Source: JAJECS01 sp965262745 (GTDB taxonomy: Bacteria > Chloroflexota > UBA11872). From it: a stretch of 64,000 nt of DNA. The stretch covers positions 1,488,001 to 1,552,000 of the forward strand of contig OZ253558.1 of NCBI GenBank assembly GCA_965262745.1. Direction: 5' to 3'. The notes beneath the pieces are model-generated. The model was not told where the DNA came from. It worked only from the letters and a program-made list of their open reading frames with translations, and did no database searches. The translations under genes and the position numbers were made by a program. Every line of letters begins with the position of its first letter. Position 1 is the first letter of the stretch. Below, piece after piece: positions 44,483 to 54,032 of the stretch.

Positions 44483-45544
44483 ATGCCGGACCCGGCCAAC
44501 GCCCCCGCCGCTGAACGCCGCCGCATTCTGACCGGGCTGCGGCCCTCTGGGCCCTCGCACGTGGGCCATTACGCCGGCGCGTTTTCCCAGTGGCTGGAGT
44601 TGCAGGACGAGTACGAGTCGTTCTTCCTGCTGGCCGACTACCAGGTCTCGGACTACGCCGACAACCTGCCCTGGATTCGCTGGGGACTTTGGGAAGTGGC
44701 GCTGGACTGGCTGGGCGTGGGTCTGGACCCGGAGCGATCGCACTTCGTCATCGAGAGCGGCGTGCCGGAGTTTGCCGAGCTCACCCTGCACCTAAGCTGG
44801 TTTCTGGGCCTTGGCCACCTGCAGCGCAATCCGACCCTGAAGGCCGAACTGGCGGACCTTGAAGCGACCACCAAGTCTGTGCCCGTGGCCTTCTTCAACT
44901 ACCCGGTCATGCAAATCGCCAACATCCTCCTGCCGCTCGCCCACCTGGTGCCGGTTGGCGACGACCAGCTGCCGCATATCGAGATGACGCGCGACATCGC
45001 CATCCGTTTCAACCGGCGCTTCGGGAACGTGTTCGTGGTCCCGGAGGGCCGCGTGGGCGCGGTGCCGCGTCTGGTCGGCATCGACGGCAAGGGCAAGATG
45101 GGCACGTCGGCCGGCAACGCGATCTTCCTGAAGGACTCGGAGGAAACCCTGCGGGCCAAGGTTCGCAGCATGTTCACCGATCCCAAGCGGCTGCGAGCCA
45201 CCGACCCCGGCACCGTGGAAGGCAACCCCGTGTTCATGTATCACGACGCCTTCAACCCGGACACGGCCGAGGTGGACGACCTGAAAGCCCGCTATCGAAC
45301 CGGCCGGGTGGGAGACGTTGAGGTCAAGGACCGGCTGTTCAACGCGATGAACGCCTTCTTGACGCCCATCCGTGACCGCCGGGCCTATTGGGCGGAGCGC
45401 CCCGACGACGTGCGCGACGTGCTGGCGGCCGGCACGGCCGTGACCAAGCGACGCGGCGAGGCGCTGCTGGAGCAGGTCCGCACGGCGCTCAGTCTTGATT
45501 ACCTAGACGACGGTCCCCCGGCGCCGCCGGAGGGCGCGCCATAG
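44483..45544 (+). CDS. trpS: Tryptophanyl-tRNA synthetase
   Basis: From ATG 44483 the enzyme has 353 residues. The class I opening ILTGLRPSGPSHVGHYAG contains the HIGH-type motif HVGH (26-29). FFNYPVMQIANILL, VGDDQLPHIEMTRDIAIRFN and GIDGKGKMGTSAGNAIFL follow. The KMSKS loop reads KMGTS, so the second lysine is replaced by Thr. Length and layout are otherwise normal. A more upstream start (44447) lacks support. Confidence 0.93.
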   Translation: MPDPANAPAAERRRILTGLRPSGPSHVGHYAGAFSQWLELQDEYESFFLLADYQVSDYADNLPWIRWGLWEVALDWLGVGLDPERSHFVIESGVPEFAELTLHLSWFLGLGHLQRNPTLKAELADLEATTKSVPVAFFNYPVMQIANILLPLAHLVPVGDDQLPHIEMTRDIAIRFNRRFGNVFVVPEGRVGAVPRLVGIDGKGKMGTSAGNAIFLKDSEETLRAKVRSMFTDPKRLRATDPGTVEGNPVFMYHDAFNPDTAEVDDLKARYRTGRVGDVEVKDRLFNAMNAFLTPIRDRRAYWAERPDDVRDVLAAGTAVTKRRGEALLEQVRTALSLDYLDDGPPAPPEGAP

Positions 45545-45625
45545 CAGCCGCCGGGTGACCGTGGTCCGACCGGCGTGGATGCGACCAGGCGGGGGCGTTG
45601 GCCGGCTTGACCGAATCGTGCGCTG

Positions 45626-46069
45626 ATGACTGACCAGCGGGCGTCCAGGGGCCGAATCCGTCCGGTGGCGCTTGCGGTGATTCGCGACGGTCCGCGCCTC
45701 CTGGTACGGAGGTACGAGACGCCAGACAGCGATCGCTACTACCGTCCGCTGGGTGGCGCGGTGGAGTTCGGGGAACGCGCGGCCCAGACCGCAATTCGCG
45801 AGCTTCGCGAGGAAATCGGCGCGGAGATCGAGAACGTCCGCTATCTGGCCACCCTTGAGAACCTGTTCGAGCGGGACGGCCAGCCCGGGCATCAGATCGT
45901 GTTTCTCTTCGACGCCGACTTCGCGGATCGGTCGCACTACGCCGCCGAACTGATCATTGGCACAGAGTCCAATGGCAAACGCATCGAGGCCGTATGGGTC
46001 GACGTCTCACAGCCGCTCGACGGGCCGCTGTATCCCCAGGGGCTGCTGGACCTGCTGATGGCCCGATAG
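45626..46069 (+). CDS. Nudix hydrolase
   Basis: The 147-residue protein has a perfect Nudix box G-x5-E-x7-RELREEIG in GGAVEFGERAAQTAIRELREEIGA. The beta strand before it (YYRPLGGAVEFG) is typical of MutT/ADP-sugar-type members. It would hydrolyse a nucleoside diphosphate derivative; the substrate is unknown. It lies between trpS and the transketolase-like gene on the same strand. The 243 bases after it hold no recognisable feature except the AAGGAG site of the next gene. Confidence 0.88.
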   Translation: MTDQRASRGRIRPVALAVIRDGPRLLVRRYETPDSDRYYRPLGGAVEFGERAAQTAIRELREEIGAEIENVRYLATLENLFERDGQPGHQIVFLFDADFADRSHYAAELIIGTESNGKRIEAVWVDVSQPLDGPLYPQGLLDLLMAR

Positions 46070-46312
46070 GACTACTAAACGCATCGCGGGAGGTTCGCGA
46101 GGCTCTGGGGCTGCCGTCGGTCAAGAAGAGCCCGCTGGCAGCTTCCACCGGCACAGCGTCGCGCCATCGATCGGCGGGGCATCGGGTAATCTCTTAGGCG
46201 CCTTTCGCGCGCCGCGGAAGAGGCGGTCAGCCTCCTCCGCCGCGTGACCGGCGCACCCCGGGGCAGTCTGCAAACGCCCCTCCCGGTCTCGACTCCCAAG
46301 GAGCAGCGATTG

Positions 46313-48874
46313 ATGGCGCACACGAACGGCACCCAAAACGCCACCGCCCGCGCGAGCGCGGTTCAGACGGTGGCGATCGACCACACGGTTGAAGTCCCCG
46401 CCTACGACCGCGACCGGATCGAAGACGTTGGGTTCATGACCGCGATGACGCTGGTGCTGCTGGGCAACTACGCCCAAACCGGCCACTTCGGCGGGCCGCT
46501 GGCCTATACGCCGTACAACGTGGCCCTGCATCTCGGCGGACCCGAGAATGGCGCGCTGCGATATGACTATCGCCGGCCCAAGCACCCGTTCTGCGACCGC
46601 TTCATGCTGGCCGGCGGGCACAACATCCCCACGGCCTACGCCCTCTGGATGATCATGGGCGAGGCCATGGCGCAAAAGCACGCCGCGACGAGCGATGACC
46701 GCTACGCAGTCGATCCCAATGTGGGCATGCTGGCGATCGACGCGCTGGGATTCCGGCGCGGGCGCGGCGCCCTGGCGACGCTGCTGCAGGACAACGGGCT
46801 GGCGAACCACCCCCTGTTCGCCCAGGCCAAGATCCGCGGCATCCGCGCGCTGGCCGGGCACGCCGAAACCACCGATCTGACCAACGACGTCAACGGCGGG
46901 CCGTCGGGGATCGGCGTCGCCACGGCATCTGGCAAGGCGGCCTTCTGGGACTTCGTTGGCGCGGATGATTCGCTGAAAGTCATCGCGCTCGAGGGCGAGT
47001 TCGCCATGACCGAGGGGCATGCGCAGGAGCTGAAGACCCAGGCGCTGGCGCAGCAGGTTGGCAAGCGGCTGCGCGTCTTGCTCTCGTACAACAACGCCGG
47101 CATCGACGATTCGCTCGTCGGCGGCGTCATCGACCCGAAGCTCGCCGAGGGCTACGTGATCGAGGACCAGTGGACGTCGTACGGCTGGAACGTGATCTCG
47201 CTCGAGGACGGCAACGACTACGACCAAATCTTGGCCGCCTTGCGGGCGATGGAGGATTGGGATCCGAGCGATCGCCGGCCGATCATCGTCGTCGGGCAGA
47301 CGACCAAGGGATGGTGGCCGGCCGCCGACAATGGACACGTGCCAGGCTTTGGCGACCAGCTCGTCGGGTATCACAGCCACCCGTACGAGCTCAAGATGAA
47401 CGAGCCCTACTTCGTAGCGCTGGCCGAGACTTTCGAGCGGCGCTTTGGCGTGGAGTTCGACGGCATCCGCAACGGCCCCGTGTCCGACGAGCGGGAACGC
47501 CTGATTCAGTTCAAGACCAACATCGACGTGGCGATGTCCGTGCTAAACCAAAACGGCTTGGGCGACTGGCTGGCGGATCGCCTGGTCGAGCTTGGCGACT
47601 CGCTGAACGACAACCTGCCGCTGCGCATCGACCCCACCGTCGATCCGTTTATGGACGAGCGGCTGCGCCCCCAGAACCTTCCGCTGGAGCCGCAGTCGGT
47701 TGAGGTCACCAACGAGATCACCGGCGAGACAACGTCGGTGGACATCGCGCTGGCCAAGAAGCCGGGCGAGGTTGCCGGAACCAGGCGCGCGATCTCCGAG
47801 CTGATCAAGTGGGTCAACTACGTCACGGACAACCGCTTCATTACCCTGGCAGCCGACCTATCCAGCTCGATCAACGTCGAGAAGGGCGCGATGTGGGGGC
47901 ACTACGACCCGGTGGACAATCCGCTGGGCACGCGCATGAAGGCGCCGATCGAGGAGGCCGGGAACGCCTCGTCGGCGATCGGGCTGGTGAGCCAGTCGGC
48001 GTCGCTCGATCCTGACCGGCACGCCGGCGTCTGGGCCTTGAGCGGCACCTACGGCGCCTTCACGCCGCTGATGTACCTGCCCGCCCGGGTCTGGAGCCAG
48101 CAGAACCAGGACAGCCCGTTCCGCATGGGCGTGCTGCACATCCTGGCCGGGCACTCCGGTCCGGAGACCGCCGCTGACGCGCGCACCCACTTCGGCATCT
48201 TTGCGCCGCAGGTGTGGAAGCTGTTCCCACGCGGCCAGGCCATCAACCTGAGCTTTTGGGACTACAACGACGTGGCGGCCGGCTACTTCGCGGCGGCGGA
48301 GATTGCGGCCCGCGACCCGAAGGTTGGCCTGATCACCATCGAGGTTGCACGGCCGGACTTTCCGGTCGCCGACCGCGCGGAATTCGCCGACTCCGATCCG
48401 CTGGCGGCGGCCAAGGGCATGTACCTGATCCGCGATTGGGACGCCGGCAGCCCGGCGCAGGGCACTGTCTTCGTGCAGGGCTCGAACTCGACGGTCAACC
48501 TGATGCGGGTCTTGCCGAATCTCGAAGAGGCCGGCGTGAACGTGCGCGTGGTCGCCGTGGTCAGCGAGGATCTCTTCGAGCGCCAGCCGCAGGCCTACCG
48601 CGACCACGTGCTGCCGCCCGGAGCGCGCTACGACGCGATGGTGGTCTCCACGGGCACGCGGCGCGTGCCGCCGGTTCGCGACCTGGGGCCTCTGACCGAC
48701 GAGTACTCGCTGTGGTCGGACTGGGACAACCAGTGGCTAACCGGGGGAACCGAGCCCGACGTGATCGCCGAGGCGCAGCTTGACGCCGATTCGATCTATG
48801 CCGGCATCTTGCGGTTCGCCGAGGCCCGATCCGCGCGGCTTGCACGCCAGCGGGAGTTGTTGGCGGCGCTGTAG
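46313..48874 (+). CDS. Transketolase-like thiamine-diphosphate enzyme, oversized
   Basis: From ATG 46313 (AAGGAG upstream) the protein has 853 residues against about 650 for transketolase. The N-terminal PP-type domain has HFGGPLAYTPYNVAL, ends LAGGHNIPTAY, and carries the ThDP/Mg motif LEGEFAMTEGHAQE...SYNNAGIDD, with GE where GD is usual. A central part (about 380-520) has no clear match. A Pyr domain (NRFITLAADLSSSINVEKG...GTYGAFTPL) and a C-terminal transketolase domain (VFVQGSNSTVNLMRV) follow. It may act as a transketolase, phosphoketolase-like or 2-oxo-acid dehydrogenase E1-like enzyme; this is unresolved. Confidence 0.75.
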   Translation: MAHTNGTQNATARASAVQTVAIDHTVEVPAYDRDRIEDVGFMTAMTLVLLGNYAQTGHFGGPLAYTPYNVALHLGGPENGALRYDYRRPKHPFCDRFMLAGGHNIPTAYALWMIMGEAMAQKHAATSDDRYAVDPNVGMLAIDALGFRRGRGALATLLQDNGLANHPLFAQAKIRGIRALAGHAETTDLTNDVNGGPSGIGVATASGKAAFWDFVGADDSLKVIALEGEFAMTEGHAQELKTQALAQQVGKRLRVLLSYNNAGIDDSLVGGVIDPKLAEGYVIEDQWTSYGWNVISLEDGNDYDQILAALRAMEDWDPSDRRPIIVVGQTTKGWWPAADNGHVPGFGDQLVGYHSHPYELKMNEPYFVALAETFERRFGVEFDGIRNGPVSDERERLIQFKTNIDVAMSVLNQNGLGDWLADRLVELGDSLNDNLPLRIDPTVDPFMDERLRPQNLPLEPQSVEVTNEITGETTSVDIALAKKPGEVAGTRRAISELIKWVNYVTDNRFITLAADLSSSINVEKGAMWGHYDPVDNPLGTRMKAPIEEAGNASSAIGLVSQSASLDPDRHAGVWALSGTYGAFTPLMYLPARVWSQQNQDSPFRMGVLHILAGHSGPETAADARTHFGIFAPQVWKLFPRGQAINLSFWDYNDVAAGYFAAAEIAARDPKVGLITIEVARPDFPVADRAEFADSDPLAAAKGMYLIRDWDAGSPAQGTVFVQGSNSTVNLMRVLPNLEEAGVNVRVVAVVSEDLFERQPQAYRDHVLPPGARYDAMVVSTGTRRVPPVRDLGPLTDEYSLWSDWDNQWLTGGTEPDVIAEAQLDADSIYAGILRFAEARSARLARQRELLAAL

Positions 48875-48890
48875 CCGCGGACAGGGCGCG

Positions 48891-49775
48891 CTAGTCGGAC
48901 GCGGGAAACGTCAACGCCAGGCCGTCGGCGCCGCCAATGACGCAGCCGTCGAAGACGGCGCGCGCCTCGGCCACCATCGCGTTCATGTAGGACGGGTCGT
49001 CGGCTTCGGTGAGAACGTGCACCAGCACCAGCCGCTCGACACCCGCCGCGGCGGCGATCTCGCCCGCGCCGCGGGCGGTGGTGCACGCGCTGTAGATGTC
49101 GGGCCAGCGCTCGCGCGCCGCGTCGACCTGCATGGCCATGTGGACGAGCGTGTGCGCCCCACGCGCCAGCTCGACGATCTCCGGCAGCGGCCGCGTATCC
49201 CCCGTAATCACGACCGATCCAGCCTCGGCGTCAAGCCGGTAGGCCAGGGACCGCAGATACGGCTGCGCATGCTGCGCGTGCCCAACGCGAACCGTCCAAC
49301 CGTCCTCGGTGACGATGCCCCCGACGTCAGGCTCCTGAACCGCAACACGCGGGCGCTGGCGCGGGAGGACACCGCCGCGGTTGCGGAACGCTTGCAGGCT
49401 CATGGGGTGGTTGGTGCGCGCGACGAGATCGGGGCCGAAGGCGCCGTCGTGGCCGAACAGCCGCTCGGTCATGCGCCGCAGCGGACGCGGGCCATAGACC
49501 TTGAGATCGTCACCGCGCCCGGCGCCCTGGTCCCAGCGCGACAGCACGAAATGCGGGTAATCGGTGGTGTGGTCGAAATGCAGGTGGGTGAAGAAGACGT
49601 GGTCGATGGTGACCGGATCGATGCCGGCAGCCGCTAGATTCCGGGTTGCACCGGGCCCGAGGTCGAAGACCACTCCCGCGTTTCCCACCCCGACATACGT
49701 CGACGATCCGCCGCGATGCGGTCGGGGGTCGGGGGTTCCGGTGCCCAACAGCACCACACGCAGCGGTTGGCTCAC
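48891..49775 (-). CDS. MBL-fold metallohydrolase, RNase Z-like
   Basis: The 294-residue protein (GTG 49775 with AGGCGA before it; GTG 49793 possible) opens LRVVLLGTGTPDPRPHRGGSS, typical of RNase Z/arylsulfatase-like beta-lactamase-fold enzymes. The metal motif is THLHFDHTTD (HxHxDH). A third His lies in VRVGHAQHAQPYL, Asp in VITGDTRPL, and His in VLVHVLTEAD. It probably hydrolyses an ester or phosphodiester. The start region abuts the divergent sarcosine oxidase-like gene. Confidence 0.88.
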   Translation of the reverse strand: MSQPLRVVLLGTGTPDPRPHRGGSSTYVGVGNAGVVFDLGPGATRNLAAAGIDPVTIDHVFFTHLHFDHTTDYPHFVLSRWDQGAGRGDDLKVYGPRPLRRMTERLFGHDGAFGPDLVARTNHPMSLQAFRNRGGVLPRQRPRVAVQEPDVGGIVTEDGWTVRVGHAQHAQPYLRSLAYRLDAEAGSVVITGDTRPLPEIVELARGAHTLVHMAMQVDAARERWPDIYSACTTARGAGEIAAAAGVERLVLVHVLTEADDPSYMNAMVAEARAVFDGCVIGGADGLALTFPASD

Positions 49776-49831
49776 TCGCCTAGCCTTTCGCACAATGCAG
49801 GCGGCTCGTGTGCGCCGGGGACGCTGCCCGC

Positions 49832-50980
49832 ATGTCTGACTGGGATGTCATCGTAGTAGGCGTAGGCGCCATGGGCAGCTCTGCCGCGTTCCATCTCGCG
49901 CGCCGAGGCGTGCGGGTGCTTGCACTTGAGCAATTCGAGCTCGCGCACGACCAGGGCAGCTCCCACGGGTACACGCGCATCATGCGGCACGCCTACTACA
50001 ACGCGCCCGGGTACGTGCCGCTCGTGCAGCGAGCGCAGACGCTGTGGCGCGAACTCGAGGGCATCAGCGGCGAGAAGCTCTTCATCCACACGGGCGGCCT
50101 GTCGCTGGGACGGCCGGACGCGCTCGTTGTGCGCGGAGCGCTGCTGGCCGCCGAGCGGTTCGGGCTGGAGCATGAAGTGCTCGACGCAGCCGGCGTCCAG
50201 CGACAGTTTCCGGCCCTTCGCCTATCGGACGACATGATCGGCGTGCACGACCCGTCGGCCGGATTCCTGCTCCCCGAACGGGCGATCCTGGCGCATGCGG
50301 ACGCGGCGCGCGCCGGCGGGGCGGAGGTGCGCACGCAAGAGACCGTCACCGGCTGGCAGGCGACGCCGGACGGCGTCGAGGTTCACACGCGGCGCGGCGT
50401 CTACCGAGCCGAGCGGCTCGTGCTCACAGCCGGGGCGTGGATGGCGGAGTTGCTGGCGGACCTGAACCTGCCGCTAGCGGTCACCCGCCAGGTCGTTGGG
50501 TGGTTCGAGACCGATGCGCCCGCGCTCTACGAGCCGGATCAATTGCCGGTGTGGCTGCTGCAACCTCCCGGCGACGACGAGTACTTCTATGGGCTGCCGC
50601 AATTCGGTCCTCCCGGTCTCAAGCTTGGCCGCATGCACCACTTGCAGCCGGCCGTAACGCCGGCCGCGCTGAAGCGGACGGCGGACGAATCCGACGAGGC
50701 GCTCCTGCGCACCTGCCTAGCGCCCTACTTTCCGGGAGCGAACGGCCGCGCGCTGACCCTGATGACCTGCATGTTCACCACCACGCCAGACGGGCACTTC
50801 ATCATCGACGCGCACCCGCGGCACCCGAACGTCACGCTGGTATCGGCGTGCTCGGGGCACGGGTTCAAGTTCGCATCCGTCATTGGCGAGATCGCGGCTG
50901 ACCTGGCGCTTGATGGCCGGTCCCAGCACAACGTCGAGATGTTTCGCCTGGGCCGCTTCGACAACAACACGTCTAAGTAG
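49832..50980 (+). CDS. Monomeric sarcosine oxidase/N-methyltryptophan oxidase-like FAD enzyme
   Basis: From ATG 49832 the protein has 382 residues. The FAD Rossmann motif is VIVVGVGAMGSSAAFHLARRG. The covalent-flavin cysteine is Cys313 in LMTCMFTTTPDGHF, equivalent to Cys315 of MSOX. HGYTRIMRHAYY and the C-terminal SACSGHGFKF also match. It would oxidatively demethylate an N-methyl amino acid, producing formaldehyde, amino acid and peroxide. The substrate is not certain. Confidence 0.9.
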   Translation: MSDWDVIVVGVGAMGSSAAFHLARRGVRVLALEQFELAHDQGSSHGYTRIMRHAYYNAPGYVPLVQRAQTLWRELEGISGEKLFIHTGGLSLGRPDALVVRGALLAAERFGLEHEVLDAAGVQRQFPALRLSDDMIGVHDPSAGFLLPERAILAHADAARAGGAEVRTQETVTGWQATPDGVEVHTRRGVYRAERLVLTAGAWMAELLADLNLPLAVTRQVVGWFETDAPALYEPDQLPVWLLQPPGDDEYFYGLPQFGPPGLKLGRMHHLQPAVTPAALKRTADESDEALLRTCLAPYFPGANGRALTLMTCMFTTTPDGHFIIDAHPRHPNVTLVSACSGHGFKFASVIGEIAADLALDGRSQHNVEMFRLGRFDNNTSK

Positions 50981-50983
50981 GCC

Positions 50984-52759
50984 TTAGACCGGCCAGACCA
51001 GCGGCACGACGATCAGCGACGTGATGAGGATCAAGATCGTCAGCGGGGCGCCCACGCGCAGGAAGTCCGTGAACCGGTAGCCGCCGGCGTTGTAGACGAG
51101 CAGGTTGGCCTGGTGACCGATGGGCGTGAGGAATGCCGTCGAAGCCGAGATCGCCACCATCATCAGGGCCGGTTGCGCGGCGATGCCGGCGCTCGCGGCG
51201 ATCTGCAGCGCCACGGGGGCGATGAGTACGACGGCAGCGGCGTTCGACATCAGCTGCGTCACCAGCGCCGTCGCGACAAATAGCCCCGCGAGCACTGCCA
51301 GTGGCCCGAGTGGGCTCACATACTCGCCAGCCCACTGGGCCGCCAGATCGGCAAGGCCGGTGGACGTGAGTGCGTCGCCCAGCGGGAGGAGCGTGCCGAT
51401 GAGCACGATGGTGCGCCACTCCACGGCCGTATAGAGACGGTCGTATGGCAACACGCGAAATACAAGCATGAGGATGGCGCCAGCGGCGGCCGTCACGGCA
51501 ATCGGCGCGATCTTCGCGGCGGCCAGCGCCACGACGGCGCCAAGAATGATCACCGCCGAGACCATGTGCGGGCGGACGGCCGGCCTTGCCGGCCTGCGGC
51601 CGATAAGGATGAATTCGCGCGACCGGGCGAACGTGCCGACGCGATCGATGGGCACCCGAACGACCAGTACGTCGCCCGGACGGATTTGAACATTGCGGAT
51701 TGGGCGGCCCACACGTTGCCCCTGGCGCCAAATGCCCAGAACCACCCCGCCATATCGTCTTCTGAAGTTCATTTGGACGACCGTCTGGTGTGCGAATCTA
51801 AAGCCCGGCCCGGCGACGAGCTCGACCACCGCCGAGTCCGCCGTGACATCGTCAAGGGTCCGCGCCGACTTTTCACCGGCAAAGCGCAACCGCTCGGACT
51901 GGACGAGACGTGTGACGGCATCGAGCTCGCCCTCGACGATCAGCTTGTCGCCCGCGTATATCGCGTCCGACGGCCCCGGAAACCTGTTGCGCACACCCAG
52001 GTGGGTGATCTCGGCCACGGCGGTCTCAAAGCGAGGCCGCCAGCGCAGCTGTGCCAGCGTCCGCCCGGCGAGCGCCGAATCGCCCGGCACCTCAAGCTCG
52101 ACCATGAACTCGCGCGTCTGGCGGATCTCGCGATCGATGTCCGGGCCCTCACGCGCGGGGATGAGCCGCGGCCCGGCAATCAGGAGGTAGAGCATCCCAA
52201 CCCCCATGACGGCCAGGCCGGTCGGGGCATAGTCGAACATCTCGAACGGCGCCTCGCCGGCCCGGGCCAGGGCCTCGCTCACCAGCAGGTTCGGCGGCGT
52301 GCCGATGAGTGTGACCAGTCCACCCAGCAAGGACCCGAATGAGACGGGAATGAGGAGCTTGGAGGGCACGGTCTTCGCGCCGAGCGCGAGCGTCGTCGCC
52401 GCGGGGATGAGGATGACGGTGGCGGCAATGTTGTTCATGAACGCCGACATCACGCCCACGATGAGCACCAGCAGCGCCAAGCGCAGCCGCAGGCCGCCGC
52501 CAAACCGCGCGATGACGGCGGCGATCGCGGCGGGCACGCGGGCCTCCACGAGACCCGCGCTCAGGACGAACATGGCCGCCACCGTGATCACGGCGGGGCT
52601 GCCAAATCCGCTGAACACCCGATCCGGCGTTACCAGCCCGGCAAAGGCCACGGCGAGCAGCGCCAGGATGCCAACCAAGTCCGGACGTACGCGCTCGCTG
52701 GCGAAGAGCACCAGGGCGCCGCCCAGCACGCCGATCAATATCCAGCCGTCGGTTGTCAT
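50984..52759 (-). CDS. SLC13-family anion permease with two TrkA-C domains
   Basis: From ATG 52759 (AAGG upstream) the protein has 591 residues. Membrane helices at both ends contain the repeated re-entrant motifs SAFMNNIAATVILIPA and TQLMSNAAAVVLIAP plus LIGTPPNLLVSE and TPIGHQANLL, the SLC13/CitT signature. Two cytosolic TrkA-C domains (about 205-385) lie in the middle. Such proteins carry sulfate, dicarboxylates or phosphate. It is convergent with the sarcosine oxidase-like gene. Confidence 0.9.
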   Translation of the reverse strand: MTTDGWILIGVLGGALVLFASERVRPDLVGILALLAVAFAGLVTPDRVFSGFGSPAVITVAAMFVLSAGLVEARVPAAIAAVIARFGGGLRLRLALLVLIVGVMSAFMNNIAATVILIPAATTLALGAKTVPSKLLIPVSFGSLLGGLVTLIGTPPNLLVSEALARAGEAPFEMFDYAPTGLAVMGVGMLYLLIAGPRLIPAREGPDIDREIRQTREFMVELEVPGDSALAGRTLAQLRWRPRFETAVAEITHLGVRNRFPGPSDAIYAGDKLIVEGELDAVTRLVQSERLRFAGEKSARTLDDVTADSAVVELVAGPGFRFAHQTVVQMNFRRRYGGVVLGIWRQGQRVGRPIRNVQIRPGDVLVVRVPIDRVGTFARSREFILIGRRPARPAVRPHMVSAVIILGAVVALAAAKIAPIAVTAAAGAILMLVFRVLPYDRLYTAVEWRTIVLIGTLLPLGDALTSTGLADLAAQWAGEYVSPLGPLAVLAGLFVATALVTQLMSNAAAVVLIAPVALQIAASAGIAAQPALMMVAISASTAFLTPIGHQANLLVYNAGGYRFTDFLRVGAPLTILILITSLIVVPLVWPV

Positions 52760-52851
52760 CGCGCCTTTGCCGTCATGCCGCGGACAGGTAATGGGATAGG
52801 CTAACGCCCAAGCATCGCCGACCGCCGCCGCGGTCGTGAGGAGAATTGGCA

Positions 52852-53967
52852 ATGGCCGAGAAAGGCGTGGCCGCCGCGTTCTTGGGTTCGGGCAAGCCCT
52901 TCGAGTTGCGCGAGTTTGACGTCCCTGATCCAGAGCCGGGCGCGGCTGTGCTCAAAATGAGTCTCGCGAACATCTGCGGCTCGGACATGCACTACTGGCG
53001 CGGCGAGATGGACATGGTCAAGATGGGCCGGCCGATGCCGGCGTCCCTTGGCCACGAAGGCACCGGCGAGATCTTCCGTCTGGGCGCCGGCGTGACGACC
53101 GACTCCATGGGAGTGCCCCTCGAGGAAGGGGACCGCGTCGTCTTCTCGTATCTCTACCCCGACCTCCAGTGTCCAACCTGTCTCAAGGGCCACACCTACG
53201 CCTGTCCCACCCGGCAGCACGATCGCCTCGGCGGGCTGGAGGAGTGGCCACATTTTCGCGGAACGTTTGCCCAGTACTACTACCTCCAGCCAAGACACAC
53301 GATGTACAAGACGCCGGACCACCTCAGCGACGACATGACGTCCGGGCTGAATTGCGCCTTGGTCCAGGTTATCTCGGGGCTGCGACGCGCCGGGCTGACG
53401 TTCAACGAAACCGTGGCCATCCAGGGGGCTGGGGGACTTGGGGTCTATGCAGCCGCGGTCGCCAAGGCGCACGGGGCCTCGAAGGTCATCGCCATCGACG
53501 GCGTCGATGAGCGCATCGACCTGATTCGAGCATTTGGCGCCGATGACATCGTGGACATGCGCGAGTTCGAGACGCCCGAGCAGCGCGTGGACCGCGTGCG
53601 CGAGCTGACGGATGGTCTGGGCGCCGACGTGACCCTTGAGCTGGTGGGCCATCCCGGAGTGGTCACCGAGGGTCTCCAAATGACCGCGCCGGGTGGGCGG
53701 TACGTCGAGATCGGCAACATCAACGTGGGGTGGCATGCCGAGTTCGATCCGTCGTGGATCGTGTTCCGCAGCATTTCGATCATCGGCGTCGCGCACTACA
53801 CCGCGCAGGACCTGCGGCATGCCCTGGACTTTCTGGGAGACAACGTGTCGCGATTGCCGTTCGACCGCGTGCTGTCGCACCACTTCCCGCTGGCCGACAT
53901 CAACGAGGCTTTTGCGCAGCAAGACTCCGGACACATCACGCGTGGTGCGCTCGTGCCTCACGGCTAG
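52852..53967 (+). CDS. Zinc-dependent MDR dehydrogenase
   Basis: From ATG 52852 (GAGGAG 9 bases before) the protein has 371 residues. Catalytic-zinc ligands are visible in LANICGSDMHYW and SLGHEGTGEI. A structural-type cysteine cluster (LQCPTCLKGHTYACP) has three clear Cys. The NAD motif is VAIQGAGGLGVYAAAVAKAHG, followed by Asp of VIAIDG, suggesting NAD rather than NADP. It is probably a polyol or alcohol dehydrogenase. The metal-linked palindrome follows 14 bases after its stop. Confidence 0.9.
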   Translation: MAEKGVAAAFLGSGKPFELREFDVPDPEPGAAVLKMSLANICGSDMHYWRGEMDMVKMGRPMPASLGHEGTGEIFRLGAGVTTDSMGVPLEEGDRVVFSYLYPDLQCPTCLKGHTYACPTRQHDRLGGLEEWPHFRGTFAQYYYLQPRHTMYKTPDHLSDDMTSGLNCALVQVISGLRRAGLTFNETVAIQGAGGLGVYAAAVAKAHGASKVIAIDGVDERIDLIRAFGADDIVDMREFETPEQRVDRVRELTDGLGADVTLELVGHPGVVTEGLQMTAPGGRYVEIGNINVGWHAEFDPSWIVFRSISIIGVAHYTAQDLRHALDFLGDNVSRLPFDRVLSHHFPLADINEAFAQQDSGHITRGALVPHG

Positions 53968-53981
53968 CACAACCACGGTTT

Positions 53982-54012
53982 GCCTTAGCTAATATTCAGC
54001 ATTAGCCGAGGC
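53982..54012. promoter_or_regulatory. 31-bp imperfect palindrome, candidate DtxR-family operator
   Basis: GCCTTAGCTAATATTCAGC followed by ATTAGCCGAGGC forms a dyad centred on 53997: GCCT-xx-GCTAAT pairs with ATTAGC-xx-AGGC. It includes TAATAT, a plausible -10 element, and lies 20 bases before the start of the ABC ATPase gene. DtxR/IdeR/MntR operators are AT-rich palindromes with TTAG/CTAA ends, and a DtxR regulator is encoded two genes on. Confidence 0.6.
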
Positions 54013-54032
54013 TTGTGCGTGAGGATGCACCG

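Noticed and set aside
53968..54032. Assigning the palindrome to the upstream MDR dehydrogenase as a terminator
   Set aside because: No T run follows; the central TAATAT and position before the ATPase fit an operator better.
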